A stretch of DNA of 64,000 nucleotides from assembly GCA_014904845.1 (NCBI GenBank), contig MU119345.1:1-64000 (forward strand), given 5' to 3'. This stretch comes from Acephala macrosclerotiorum (lineage: Eukaryota > Ascomycota > Leotiomycetes > Helotiales > Mollisiaceae). Shown here piece by piece: positions 50,155 through 61,153 of this stretch (positions are counted from its first letter, which is position 1; each line of letters begins with the position of its first letter). Under the pieces are notes generated by a model. It had not been told where the DNA came from and made no database searches. It worked only from the letters and a program-made list of their open reading frames with translations. Position numbers and translations under genes: made by a program.

Positions 50155-53014
50155 TCATTCTACATTTTTTCCTGGCCCAGCGTTTCTGCTCGGCTCATGC
50201 ATCCCAATTTCACCATCCAAAGCAGACTTCTTACGAACTCGCGGTTTTCTAAGCTTACCAGTCTTTGTTTTGGCTTCGTCTTCCGATGCGTGCATGTTTC
50301 TGACACTCTCCCTCGCTTTCCTTATTCGAGGTGAATCCGAGTGGAAAGTCAAACCGTACTGTTTTGTATGCATAGCCCCAGTATCGTCCCTCTGCCGCAT
50401 TGTTCCGATCTTATCCCTGTGCTCATTTTCTTTAGATCTAAGCAGGGTTATCTGCTTGGTCAGTGGAAGCGTTGGGCCAGGCGGAGGTATAAACGCGGAA
50501 TCTGCGAATCCTATAGTCTCCTGGTCTTGTTTAGATCTTTGAGTCTCCTCCTTTTGCGTAGTTCTTGGCACCCGTCTCCTTCTGCGCTCTCCCGTCGGAG
50601 CAGCGAAGTCAAGCGCTTCCGCACGTAGCAGGGATTTCCAAGCATGTTCTGCTGCCTTTTGCTCTCCGCTTTGTGGTGACGGAGCCATGAGATATAATGT
50701 ATGGTTATCGGCCTTCATGGCCACTTTGTAACAATCTCCGGATTCCAGCATACGGAGATGGCTATCATAAGGTTTTAAGTGCATCTGCTCCCATATCCTG
50801 TTCATTCGGCGTGCTACCATACCATGTGGATCACCGTCCGAAACCTCTATGAAGTCTAAATCCTCCCACCTCCAGTTTGCGGCTGGCTTTGATGCATCGT
50901 TAGAATCTCCTACATTGATTTTAAGTGGATCATCTTAGTATTTCTATCGAGAATAGCCGAATTTTCGGCGTTTTCCCTCTCATAATCCAGAAACTCTATA
51001 TCTTGATTGTCAGTAATGTCTTCACATTCTATTCCTTCGGTCTCCGTCTCTAGCGTCTGGCTCTCTCCTTGATCGTGTGATCCTTCCTTGGCTTGCTCTT
51101 CACCCGACACGTAGCATTCTCCGTTCCCCAAAATCCCTGCGTCTGTGATCAAGAACAACGTGTTTTGGTTTTCTTCTTTCACCGCCTCGCGATAGCAATC
51201 CTCTGCAGGGAGATATGGCTTGTTCTTGTCACAAGTTCTCCTACCCATGTCTAGAAAGTCCTTGACTTGCTCCGCAATGCGTGAGGCTGGATCGCCACGA
51301 ACTACGCGCACCTCTCGCACAACTTTCGCAGATTGAGGCAAAGCATTCCATACACCATCGTTTGTATCTCAATCTATGAAGCGTATGAGATCGGTGTCTT
51401 CAGCGCCTTGTGGGGAACTCGTCTCTATTGGAACTAGGCAGCTCATTAGCAGACAAGCAAACCGTGGATAGAAGTATCACCAAAGTCTGCTCCTTCTTCT
51501 ATGAAGATAGGATTAGTTTCCATTCTCGAATTCTGCCTTCCTGGTTCGACGACGTCCTGCATCTGAAAATCCGTGCTCAGACTTTGTGGCGCTGCTGTTG
51601 CAGCTATATGCTGCCCCTGCGCTGACTCGGCTTGTGTTCGAGCCTGTCTCGCTCCCATATCTACAGCCACTTCATCCATGCTCTGGTCATACGCCAGTGA
51701 TGTACGAGACGCGCTCGCTGTGCTGGAGCCCTCTGGCCAAGTGCCAAAGAAGGCAAAGAACCAAGACTTGAGGACAAAGAAGGAAGTGATTCCTTCTCTG
51801 GTCTCGTGCTCCGCCCCTCGGCACAGGTGGTTCAAGAACAGATAGTTCTTGTCCACCTTGAAACTGTTGACATGTGGGAGCCCGCATCTGCGCTTCACAT
51901 CTACATCGGGCCCAGTCGTTACGGCAATTGGGACCGATTCTCGGATGTCGCTGATTGACGGAGGTTCCAAATTTCCTTCGAGCTCGTCGATCTCCGGAGA
52001 GCGAAAGCCAGACTGCTTGGCCTGGAAAGCTAATTGCTCTAGCACTGCGCGATCAGCTTTCGCTCTCGGCATCTCCTTCGAGTCAGTCTTGACAGGTTTC
52101 CTGGGTAGATCCTTATAGCGCCGCATTGCAGCTGCAATCAAATTCAGATAGCCAAGCCTCATACAATACCTCGAAGTGCCTGCTTCTGGGTGGACGGTCG
52201 TCTCGCTCTCCTGAACTAGCTGGGTCTCTCTCTGACAATACGTCGCTTGCAACGCGGTGAATAGGGTCTCATCTTCAGGAATCGTCACTAGCCACCTGAT
52301 CCCATCAACACACGCTTGTAAGAGGTGAATGTCTTGAAAGAATGTGTATAAAGAGGGTATGATGCCTTTGAAACGAAGGCTGTTCTCCCATATGATTCCA
52401 CGCTCTTGAGTGTCGAAGTCAGCGAAGACGGCACCACTCACAATTATGCCCTTGAGGAATTGAGCATCCAAGGCTGAAATTCCTGGCGCTCGGAGTTCGA
52501 CAGCCTTGACAGTGGCCACATCGACGCGCTGAAGGCCATCTCTCACCCCATGTAGCAGGCCATCCCAGACTGTTCTAATGTGCTCCAAGTAGTGCTGTAT
52601 CTCCTATGGATTCATAAGTGAGGCAGGTTAGTCGAGGAGGGGACTTTGAACTCACTGACCTCGAAGCACTTTGTCGCCATCACTTTATGTAGGGTCGTGA
52701 CCATCATACCCGCGTCAAAGAGACCTGGAATCTTACTCAAAGCATCGAATTCGGCCGCGAGGATTTTTATTTGTCTACGATTCTGAAACAGGCCACGGAG
52801 CTTCTTCTCTCTGCTCTTGTTGAAGCGGGCCCACCAGAGCATCTCAAAGCTCACACAAGTAGCGGGCGATAACAGGCTATCGACTGTACGAGAGAGGGAC
52901 TGGTACTCCTTGGTGTTTGGCGCGATTCTGATCTACCTGATGAGCAAGGGAAGGAAGTGGTATTTGGAGTTCTCGATGAACAAGGGCGACTTGTCTCTAA
53001 AATTCGAAATATAA
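50155..53014 (-). pseudogene. DUF3723-type gene, decayed
   Basis: Minus-strand segments in order match the DUF3723 layout as I recall it. They are an upstream block reading SKYHFLPLLIR then IAPNTKEYQSL, exon 52854-52612 (EMLWWARFNKSREKKLR), exon from 52612 side to 52588-51446 after a 55-bp GT-AG intron (FKGIIPSLYTFFQD, ELRAPGISALDA), then acidic C-terminal parts 51341-50910 and 50820-50155. A TAG at 52933-52935 interrupts the N-terminal part where CAG is expected. There is also a stop near 51366 and a one-base frameshift near 50930. The 5' end fades into RIPped A/T DNA. Function is unknown. DUF3723 genes are known as frequent Starship accessory genes. Confidence 0.65.
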
Positions 53015-53817
53015 TTTTAAAAGGAGATGTAAAAAGAGATATATTCAATTCTATTAGTTCTAACTAAGATAAAAAGGTCGATTTAGGTTCTATTATTTTT
53101 ATACTATATTTAAATTATTTGAAATATAATATTATTTATTAATTCGATATAAATTTTTTTTTTTAATATTTTTATTTCGAATTTTTTATTATTTTAATTA
53201 ATAATAATTTAATAAAAGAATATATTTTTATAAAAAAAAAATTAATAATAATAATATATAAATTATTAAATACGTAATTTTAATAAAAAAAAATTAAAAT
53301 ACGAATTAAATAAAGTTTTAATAAAATAAAAAATAAAAAATTTAAAATAATTAACGAATTTATTAATTATAATATTATTAATATTTTTTAAACGAAATTA
53401 TAAATTTTATTATATTTTTTTTATTTGTAAATAAAAATTAAAAATATTAATATTAATTATATATTTTAAATTAATAATCGTTTTATTTATTATAAATAAT
53501 AATTATAATATATAATTTTTAAATTTATACGTAATATATTAATTATATTTATAAATAATTAAAATACTATTAATATTATCGAATTTTTTTAATTTATAAA
53601 TATTTTTAATCAAATATTTTTTTTTTTTCGTTATTTTATTTAACGTTTATAATATTTATAATATTAAAAATTAATTTATTTAAATTAATTTTAATATATT
53701 TCGAATATTAAATTTGAAATATTTAAAAGTTATTTATTGTTTTAAATCGTATTTTATTAAAAACTTTTTATTTTAATAATTGTTTTTAAAAATATAAAAA
53801 TCAATTTTAAGTCCATG
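53015..53817. repeat. RIP-degraded A/T block
   Basis: A/T-rich with residual CpG. It begins exactly where the DUF3723 frame is lost, so the missing 5' end of that gene may lie in it. No frames are readable. Confidence 0.65.
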
Positions 53818-54010
53818 GTTTAATTACGCAATAAGAGACTTAAATCGATTCTCTTTAAACCAAAGTAATAAAAAGTTATATTTAAACTTTTAATCCTTTA
53901 AAATTTTAGTTGAAAAAAGAGTTTAATTGAGTAATAGAAAGTTTAAATCGGTCCCTTTGAATCCAAGTAGTAAAAAACCAAATTTGGACCTCTTTAGATC
54001 TAAAAATAGA
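53818..54010. repeat. two imperfect tandem copies, 103-bp period
   Basis: A gtttaatt...aataga/agagac...tttaaatcg segment beginning at 53818 recurs at 53921 with many transition differences. No coding content. Confidence 0.65.
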
Positions 54011-55012
54011 CTGAGCTCTATAAGTTTCTTTATAGTGCCACTTGTTCTCACGATGTGCGATTTTGTTTAGTTCTTGTTTTTTTTACAAGATTAAACAAAA
54101 GTTTTATGGTTTTTGAAATTATAAAACTTTTGCTAGCTTTTAATCGATATTTACTTTTATATTTTTACTTTTAGAATAGAAAAACAGTAGCAGCGCTTAA
54201 ATAAGATATTTTCTTACGTACGTTGCAAAGTGGTAACGACTACTTTTATATCAACACTAAACTCACACGTAGTCTGTCTGCGTATTATATAGGCTGTATT
54301 TCCTGGTAGTTCTGACTAGGAAAACTATACTCTTGCGTATTTTGCTTTGGTCAATATTTAGACATAGACAATTGAAGTAATAAAGCTCAGAGCCTAGGAG
54401 GTAGCTCCTATAATAGCTGGGCTCCTACGAACTATAATCTGCTAGGACCTTTCTCCTGTGAGCCTCGTATTAAAAGAAATTTCTTGGGAGATTACAAGTC
54501 TTAAGACAAGATTCTTGGGACATTACGGCTCTTAAGAGAGCATAGTTCCTATGAGAAATTTCTTAGAAACCGTGTTTTTTTAAGCGATTTTTCATAGGAC
54601 TTGTGATCTCTTAAGAAATTTCTCGTAAGAGATTTCTTCGAACAAAAGCGCTATACACGTGATTCCAGTATTGGGACTAGAGCAAAATTCGGCTTTCTGT
54701 AGCTGATATTCTGCTCCTTTTGGTCAAAAATATTTCGGCCTGAGGAATATAGAACTAACGATATTCTGACCTTTTTGGTCAGATCATTAATATCAAAAAT
54801 ATTTCGGCCTGAGGCTGATACATCCGTTTCGCTAGCGCTTCCCAGCGTCCAGCTGTCCAGAGAGCAGATGCGCCAGCGTCGAGTAGCCGAATTTTGCTCT
54901 ATTCCCAACGCTAGCGTTCGTCAAGCGCCAGCGAAATGGATGCGCCAACGTCAGGGAGCTAATTTCTGCTCCCTTTTCAACGCCAGCGTTCCTTAAACGC
55001 CATCGCAATAGA
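54011..55012. repeat. complex repeat-rich non-coding stretch
   Basis: Several nested repeats and no gene. An inverted pair (54475-54502 with 54598-54623, core agaaatttct) could form a long hairpin. A 20-bp direct repeat, caaaaatatttcggcctgag, occurs near 54725 and 54795. Two diverged copies of a roughly 70-bp unit containing gatgcgcca and acgc(t/c)agcgtt lie between about 54866 and 55010. It resembles layered insertions or a MITE family. Confidence 0.55.
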
Positions 55013-55197
55013 TGCTTGACTTGACTTGACTTGAATTCATAGACCGTCCCAGCTGCCATTTGGCTGCTATGCGGCTTGCTAAACTATGAAACTATTTTAC
55101 ATTATGAGAAGTTCTTACATCGGAAGTCAAGATCCTCTGACGGGTGCTCTCAACTCCTATATGTACTACAGTACCCAAGAAACCCAGTGCTTCGCCT

Positions 55198-55800
55198 TCA
55201 AGATGTCTCGTTTTGTAATACCGCTTTAAATTGCCCAAGGAGCCTAGTTTGGATCATGAAGCTTGCAGCCTTCCTAGCCAGCTTAGGTGTGTTTAGGATT
55301 TCTCGTAGGTCCATCCTTGCTGGTCTTGTCGTTCCTTCATTCCAAACTTCTCTTCTGAGGTCATTGAACATGGGGCACGCTAAGAGGACGTGTCGAACTG
55401 TCTGATTACCTCGTCCACATTCACAGTCGGCACTTGTGACATCCGGCACTTTCCACTGGGAAAGGAACCATTTCAGCCCAATCTTCTCCGTACGCATCTG
55501 CACAATGATTGAACTGAGAGGTTTTGGCAGTGTCATGTGTAGTTGCAGGATGTCACGTCTAGGGCTGGGAGTCAGTAAGCGAGTTGTTCGGCCAGTAGTA
55601 CCTGTCTCCCACTCTTGAGCCCACCGTTCCTGTGTCAGTTGGTGCAACTTCGTCTTTGCTGCTGACCCGAGGGTTTTGAGGTAGTTTGGTTTCGGGGCCG
55701 TGTTGTCTGAATCAACTTCGATCAATCTTCCCCTTCTTCCTCGCACCTGCTTCCACCCCGTAGCTTCCTTCGCGAGCCTGTCTGCCAGTTCTGTAGCAGG
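55198..55800 (-). pseudogene. LINE RNase H tail and C-terminal zinc motif
   Basis: The frame begins in the ELADRLAKEATGW motif, which is the end of a retroelement RNase H. It continues through the RRDILQLHMTLPK region to a CECGRGNQTVRHVLLACPMF stretch, the CCHC-like C-terminal motif of fungal LINE ORF2. It ends at a stop at 55198. Upstream catalytic residues of RNase H are missing because of the deletion. Confidence 0.75.
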
Positions 55801-56306
55801 CTGTCCGCTTGATAGTCTTGTGTTGGGTTTCCTTCCCCTCCCCACAGCGGGTGGTGAAGGTTGAAGTCTCTCACTATTATGTGATGGTCCTCTGCTGATT
55901 GTCTCAGAATATCTCGAAGTAGGGGTAATGTGCTTTTTCCTGTATTGATCGGTGAGTTATATATGTTGTGTATATGTACAACCTCCGTCTCCCCGCTATT
56001 GCCGTATTCGATTGTGACGGTATTAAGGTCTGGGGAGTGCGCGACTGCGGTCCACTTGGCATTCGAGATTCTCTTGCTTATGAAGGTGCATGTCCTTGTA
56101 TCTGGACTGTCGAAGTAGAGCAGATCGAAGTGTTGGCTGCACGGGTGGTGCGTGGTGTTGAGAGTATCGTTCTTCCATGGTTCCTGGATAGCTATGATGT
56201 CGAATTCCGTGATCCTTTCGTCTCTGAGTAAGCTGGCCATGACTTTATTCTTTGACCTCATCACGTTGTACTGTAAAATTGATAGTGTAGTCTTTCTATT
56301 CATCAT
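55800..56306 (-). pseudogene. LINE endonuclease (EEP family), C-terminally fused to the deletion joint
   Basis: The open frame starts at 56306 with MMNRKTTLSILQYNVMRSK, continues through FDIIAIQEPW and reaches DFNLHHPLWGG, the endonuclease/exonuclease/phosphatase motifs of LINE ORF2. Arg replaces the usual Gly before DFN. Its ATGATGAATAG overlaps the ORF1 stop, consistent with coupled translation. After about residue 170 the frame runs into the RNase H tail in the wrong frame. Confidence 0.75.
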
Positions 56307-57250
56307 CAGTATCCATGGCTTGGGATTCCAGTATCCTTGGGTCTATCAAGCTTGAGTCAATTGATGCCTGTTGGGACTGTTGTTCCGTTGTCTGAGAGCT
56401 CGTAGCGTGTCTTGTTCGGCCCGTCCAGATAGGTTCTTCGCGTTGCGTGCGTATCTCTTTTTCTCTGTTCTCTAGAGCCAGCATGAGGTCGGAGTTCTTG
56501 TTCTTGCATGCGAAGATGTCACCGTCTTCCGGGGTGAAGACGCAGAAACTCTGTTGTGACTGGGTCCCTGTGGCCGCTCTCTGGACCTTCCTTGGCGGCA
56601 TCGTGGCCTGACCGTCCCTATGGTCGCCGGAAGTCGTCTGGGCGGTCCTCTTCCGTTGACGAGATGGTACCAATGTCGTTTGTGATTGTATAGGACCAGT
56701 CCGAGGTTCTATACTCGCTAGGCCTGGTTCGGTGATGGCGGGGCCTCTCAAGGGTTGTGCCACCGTCTCAGAGCTGCCGTAGTACATAGGTCGGCTTCTC
56801 CGGGCATTTTCTACCTTTGCTATCTGTGTTTTCCTGACCTGGCATCCGCTGCTCTAGGCCGTGTGGGGCCCTCTGCATAGGGTGCATTTTGGCGTGAAGT
56901 TGGGCCCTTCTCTGTTCTTGCATTGTCTCGTGTCGTGAGGCTCCGCACAATATCCGCAAGTGTCGTTTGCAATACACTGGGTTCCTATGTGGCCGTATTT
57001 CTGACACTTATAGCATTGCTTCAGCTTGCAGCCTCTATCGTAGAGCTCACAATCGTGGTGACAAGCGCCTAGAACTAAGCCTTCCCTGATCGCTCTGTCT
57101 GCTTGTGCTTTGATCGTGAATTCCACTACCAGGGAAGAAGCCGGCTTCTTTGCTCCTGACTTCGTCAACCATCCAACGTATGTGATGTTTGCGCCTGCTC
57201 AACAAATAACAGCCCATGTAATTTTGGGCTCCTTGAATTCCCAACTCTAG
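56296..57250 (-). pseudogene. LINE ORF1 (gag-like, CCHC zinc knuckles)
   Basis: Contains three CCHC-type knuckles (CYKCQKYGHIGTQC, CGYCAEPHDTRQC and CTLCRGPH...C). A TAG at 56854-56856 interrupts an otherwise continuous frame. TGG (Trp) is the likely original, and the change is CpA to TpA on the plus strand, as RIP would give. Downstream the frame continues through a basic region to DTDDE at 56296. The upstream part needs a frameshift near 57160 to connect. Confidence 0.72.
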
Positions 57251-57400
57251 AGCCGGAGTGTAGGCTTGCTTCGGGACTCGCAGCCGTCGCATTTTGAGAC
57301 ACAAATGTACCAGTCAGGCGCCGGAACATCTTGGTGGGCGATCATGCCTAGTTTGATTAGATCTCCGTGGGACGCACACGCATTAGACGCAATATAGCTG

Positions 57401-57877
57401 AGAACAGTTGTCTATTAACGCAATAGAAGCGATAATATCAACGGCAAACGTCTACCTCCATGTAGCCTTTTCACTTGCCAGAGGGACGTGGCAAAAGGAG
57501 AGCCTTGGGGGAACCCTGTGGCTTGCAGATGATCCTTAGTCAGCGGAGCTTTAGGAATTAGAAAATCGGGTTGCATTAGTAATTATTATAAGGACGTACT
57601 CTTTTTTACTAGTTTAATATATATACACTCGCTAAAATAAAAATACTCGCACGTTGATTGGCTCAAATTGAAAATACGTAATACGTATTTTAATTATTAT
57701 ATTAAAAAATTTATATATTAATTAATTAATTATTAATAATACGCGTTTAATAATAAAAAAAATTTATAATTCGAAATACGTAAAAATATTTTAAATTAAA
57801 TTTAAATTAAATATAAATTTTATAAATTAAAAATCGTATTCAAAAAAAAAATTAATATAAATATTTAAAATATTAAA

Positions 57878-57908
<31 letters not shown>

Positions 57909-58350
57909 ATTTTTATATTATAATATACGTTATAAAAAAAATTAAATTATAAAATTTAATAATAATAAATAATTAAATTATTTTTTAAATTTGTAAAAAA
58001 AATTATTTAAATATAATTAATTTTATAAATAAATTTTAAATAATATTAATATTTTAAATTTAAATTTAAAATAAAAATATATTATAAAATTTAAATTTTT
58101 ATAATTAATAAAAATAAAAATAAAAATACTAAAAATAAATTTCGATTTATTACGATTATATATTAATACGACGGAATTATTTAATCCCAATATTAATCTT
58201 TATAATAATCCTTGCACCAATTTTATCTACGAATACAATACTTTCAAATTTTCCACCTTATTTAACCTTCCAAATTATTGGCACCCAAGCTAGGTCTATA
58301 ATCTAGGTTCTGTTTTCATATATCTCATAGATTCGGAATCCTTGCTTTAG
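57401..58350. other. LINE flank, then A/T block 57600-58170
   Basis: 57401-57600 is ordinary DNA with no gene and may be LINE 5' sequence. From 57600 to about 58170 the sequence is RIP-type A/T-rich with a (TTA)n run near 57889. It returns to normal before the small membrane protein gene. Confidence 0.55.
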
Positions 58351-58660
58351 TTATATATTTGATCGATGGATCCTCTCTTGAATATCTGTCCGGATTCTGT
58401 AACGCATGCTCAAGGTTCCTAGAATAACCACCGCTGTTGCAATTGTTGCGAACACAATGACACATGCCTATATCAAGTGGTCAGAACCAAGAATTCTAGA
58501 TATGGAAGTAGCAATGGAGGGGAAGTTGGGCACCTACCAAAGACGGGATATCTATGCCATGCCATCCGGCGCCACCGAGCGGTAGCGCAGGGATTTTCAT
58601 TGTGGACATTGCTTCAGTGATGCTTGACTCGCTGTTATGTGAAATTTGAAGTGAAGTCAT
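58351..58660 (-). CDS. small single-pass membrane protein, 79 aa
   Basis: Exons 58660-58538 and 58467-58351, split by a 70-bp GT-AG intron, join in phase 0. The product is hydrophilic at the N-terminus (MTSLQISHNSESSITEAM), then has one membrane helix (ACVIVFATIATAVVILGTL, about 42-60) and a basic, Arg-rich tail (RYRIRTDIQERIHR). No family is recognised. It lies in a row with two other small single-TM genes on the same strand, and in two of the three an intron falls at or in the helix. Both exons are too short to stand out as long open frames. Confidence 0.6.
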
Positions 58661-58936
58661 TTTGATGGATGAGAAGAAAGAGAGGAAGACAGGAAGTTTG
58701 ATTTCTATACCAGAGGGATTGCGATTTGGACTGCAAAGTAGCCGAAATTCCAGACCGGACTACGACTCAAAATCCTTTCGCCTCCTAGAATAATGCCCCA
58801 AAGAATTTGGGTTGTCGAAAGAAAGCTTCCGTGAATGACCGTACAGCTCCTTCGTGCCAGCATCTGCCAAAGTCTCTCCATGTGTCAATGTCGGTATCCC
58901 CATCGATGCTTTAGCTAACAGAGCTCCCTGCTTCTA

Positions 58937-59392
58937 CTACCGAGTGTTCGATCCCGCCAGAAAGTTCCTTCGCTTCTCTGCCTTCTTCCGCTCCTTTCTC
59001 GTCTTCGACTCGTCCAGGAAGATCCAGGTTCCCAACCCCGCTCCCATCGCGACGATGATGAACATGAGCCCGATCATCGCGTACCAGTACTGAATTATCG
59101 TTAGCATATGTTCTCCACACACCAGGGACAATGAATGTCGAACCCATGGTGTGTCTGCCAACGGAGATCTGTGAGGACCGCACATCCGGGTACAATTGAA
59201 GCAGTATTCTTGCCTTAGCTCAGTGACGTTCAAATTCGTGACTGCAATGGAAGAATTTAGGTGAAGGAGATGGTTCGTTTCGATGATAGCATCAATGATT
59301 CGCGTCTCAGAGTGAACATCCTCGCTGTGGTTCTTATGGTGCGTAGTGTCGCTGGCATGAGGTTTGGGGTGGCGCTTGACTGGTTTCGCCAT
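58937..59392 (-). CDS. single-pass membrane protein, 151 aa
   Basis: Uninterrupted frame from the ATG at 59392 (MAKPVKRHPKPHASDTTHH). An ATG at 59467 in the same frame is also possible. A His/Lys-rich N-terminus precedes a Cys-containing middle (EYCFNCTRMCGPH). One membrane helix follows (YWYAMIGLMFIIVAMGAGLG, about 107-126), then a strongly charged tail (KTRKERKKAEKRRN). No family is recognised. It is the middle of three small membrane protein genes. Confidence 0.6.
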   Translation of the reverse strand: MAKPVKRHPKPHASDTTHHKNHSEDVHSETRIIDAIIETNHLLHLNSSIAVTNLNVTELRQEYCFNCTRMCGPHRSPLADTPWVRHSLSLVCGEHMLTIIQYWYAMIGLMFIIVAMGAGLGTWIFLDESKTRKERKKAEKRRNFLAGSNTR

Positions 59393-59574
59393 TGTCCCAG
59401 TCTTATAGGTGATTGTGAATCGTAGTTCTGTACAGATGCTTTGTATACGATACTTGATGGAACGCAATGATAGCGATGGTGATGGTGAGGCGCAGAGTTT
59501 TCAAGAGAAGCGAAAGTCGGGTTGTCAAGTGATGGCCACAATCGAGGAAGGAGCGTTGCATGGTTTCACCTTCC

Positions 59575-59922
59575 TCAACCACATGACATCTCGACGCCGT
59601 CTTTCAGTGGCATGGAATCAGTGATATCCATATCGTCGGAGTCCTCTGCTCTTCTTCCTGTTTCTATTTCTGGCGCTTCATCAAATCGGTCCTCGGTCCT
59701 GAAAGCGATATTGCTGGCTACTAATCGCTTCTTGTCGTAGAAATTGAAGCCAACAACAAGGACAACAATCAAAACCTGTAAGTTGATCAATTTCCATTTT
59801 TAGTGTGAGAAGTAGAGATTTGTACACACTAGCATAACTGCTAACCCAACAGTGACGGGCGGCAAAGCCCGATTGTCGAATTCGACAACTTCCTTGACTG
59901 ATGAAAGAGTGATGTTGTGCAT
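59575..59922 (-). CDS. small single-pass membrane protein, 97 aa
   Basis: Exons 59922-59830 and 59775-59575, 54-bp GT-AG intron, phase 0. The intron sits inside the membrane helix (VTVGLAVML joined to VLIVVLVVGF). The short N-terminus (MHNITLSSVKEVVEFDNR) faces one side and an acidic tail (EDRFDEAPEIET..., AEDSDDMDI) the other. No family is recognised. It starts divergently from the DUF6594 gene, and the two probably share a promoter within 59923-59994. Confidence 0.6.
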
Positions 59923-59994
59923 TTTGCTTCACGAAAAACTTTTACACGCGCTAGTGTTATATAAATATAGGGCGGTGAATCGAAATAGAACATT

Positions 59995-61153
59995 GTGATT
60001 TGGACTGGAGGGCGTGAGAGGCTAGCCGAACCCCTGATTTTGGTAACGAGGACGGCAGCTAAGCGCGTTGCGGATCAAGTCAGCGCTTTCAATCTCCCAG
60101 CCATCAAGGAGAGTAGGGCAGGCGAAAATATTACGAGCAGGAGAGCATTGCTGTACTATCCAACAGCCGTTTTGAGCATTGTTGAGAGAAAGTGGTCCGA
60201 GAAGAATGCAGAGGACCAGATATTCGGGAGAAGCAAAGACTGGATCTAGCAAAGGAGATTCGCGAAAAGATCAAGGAATACCGTGAGCACACTCGCCCCC
60301 GGAAACCCCCCAGGTCGGTACAAGGAATCGAGTTGATGAACAAACAGGAGAAGCACTCTTGCTAGAAAGCACGTCGATCTCAATCCAACCACCATCCTCT
60401 CGAGCCCTCCAAGCATTCAGAAACAAATTCCACAACCTCGATGCGTCGAAAGAAGGTTTTCCCACACTTGGAGGACGAAGCACGACACTATACGATGAAA
60501 AGAACGATCTCGTGAGCTTGAGCAAGCCAAGTGAGGAGGATCGCTTGACGGCGTTCGTGCGGCATGCTTTTCCATGGCTGTTCGTGGTACGTAGCCATCT
60601 TGCGAATAGCTGAAAATAATAAGGGAAGAGGAGCAGGTTTGAGGCGATGCGGGAAAGTTTACAAGGAGGTGGCTAACAAATATAACACTATGCCAGAAAC
60701 GACGCACTAGTTCTCCTCTCACCTACATCTCCGAACGACGTCTCCAGATCTGTGTTGTGATTATCAACATCATTCTCACATTTGCACTTCTTTTCGGTGC
60801 AGTGAGTTCCGTTTCTATGTGTCTTCTTTGATGTTTGAACTCCTTGATGCCTATCTCGGCCGCTCACTCCTCTCCCTGTCCGTCAAGTTTCCGGATAGCT
60901 CTCTTTTGCGGTCACTGCTAGTCGTTCATAGAGGCTGATATTCTTCAAGATCTATCACTTGTACAAAACGAACAATAATGGCACAAAGCTAGGCCTCATT
61001 GCCTTCTACACAGTACTCTTCGCTATCTGCGTTGGTCTCGTCACCAATGCGAAACGATCCGAAGTCTTTGGAGCTTGTGCAGCATATGCTGCCGTACTCG
61101 TTGTATTTGTAAGTGGGAACATAGGCAGCGGTACTTCATCATCAAACGGGTAA
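59995..61153 (+). pseudogene. DUF6594-family membrane protein, frame interrupted
   Basis: The C-terminal half is clear. A DLVSLSKPSEEDRL segment ends at 60586, exon 60697-60801 encodes LTYISERRLQICVVIINIIL (first helix), and exon 60932-61153 encodes KLGLIAFYTVLFAICVGLVT and EVFGACAAYAAVLVVFVSG (two more helices). These are the DUF6594 hallmarks. The N-terminal half is readable only with two frame changes, near 60245 (before AKEIREKIKEYRE) and near 60310, neither explained by a normal-length intron. It is either a recent pseudogene or carries sequence errors. Function of the family is unknown. Confidence 0.62.

Larger units (their letters stand above)
55013..57400 (-). mobile_element. non-LTR retrotransposon (LINE, Tad-like), internally deleted
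   Basis: Read on the minus strand: an ORF1 with zinc knuckles, an apurinic-type endonuclease, then directly the tail of an RNase H domain and the C-terminal zinc motif. The reverse transcriptase and most of RNase H are missing, with the joint near 55795 where the frame also changes. The 3' end shows four (CTTGA)-type repeats at 55016-55035 (plus-strand view), which may be its simple-repeat tail. It is non-autonomous and dead. The 5' limit near 57400 is approximate. Confidence 0.78.
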
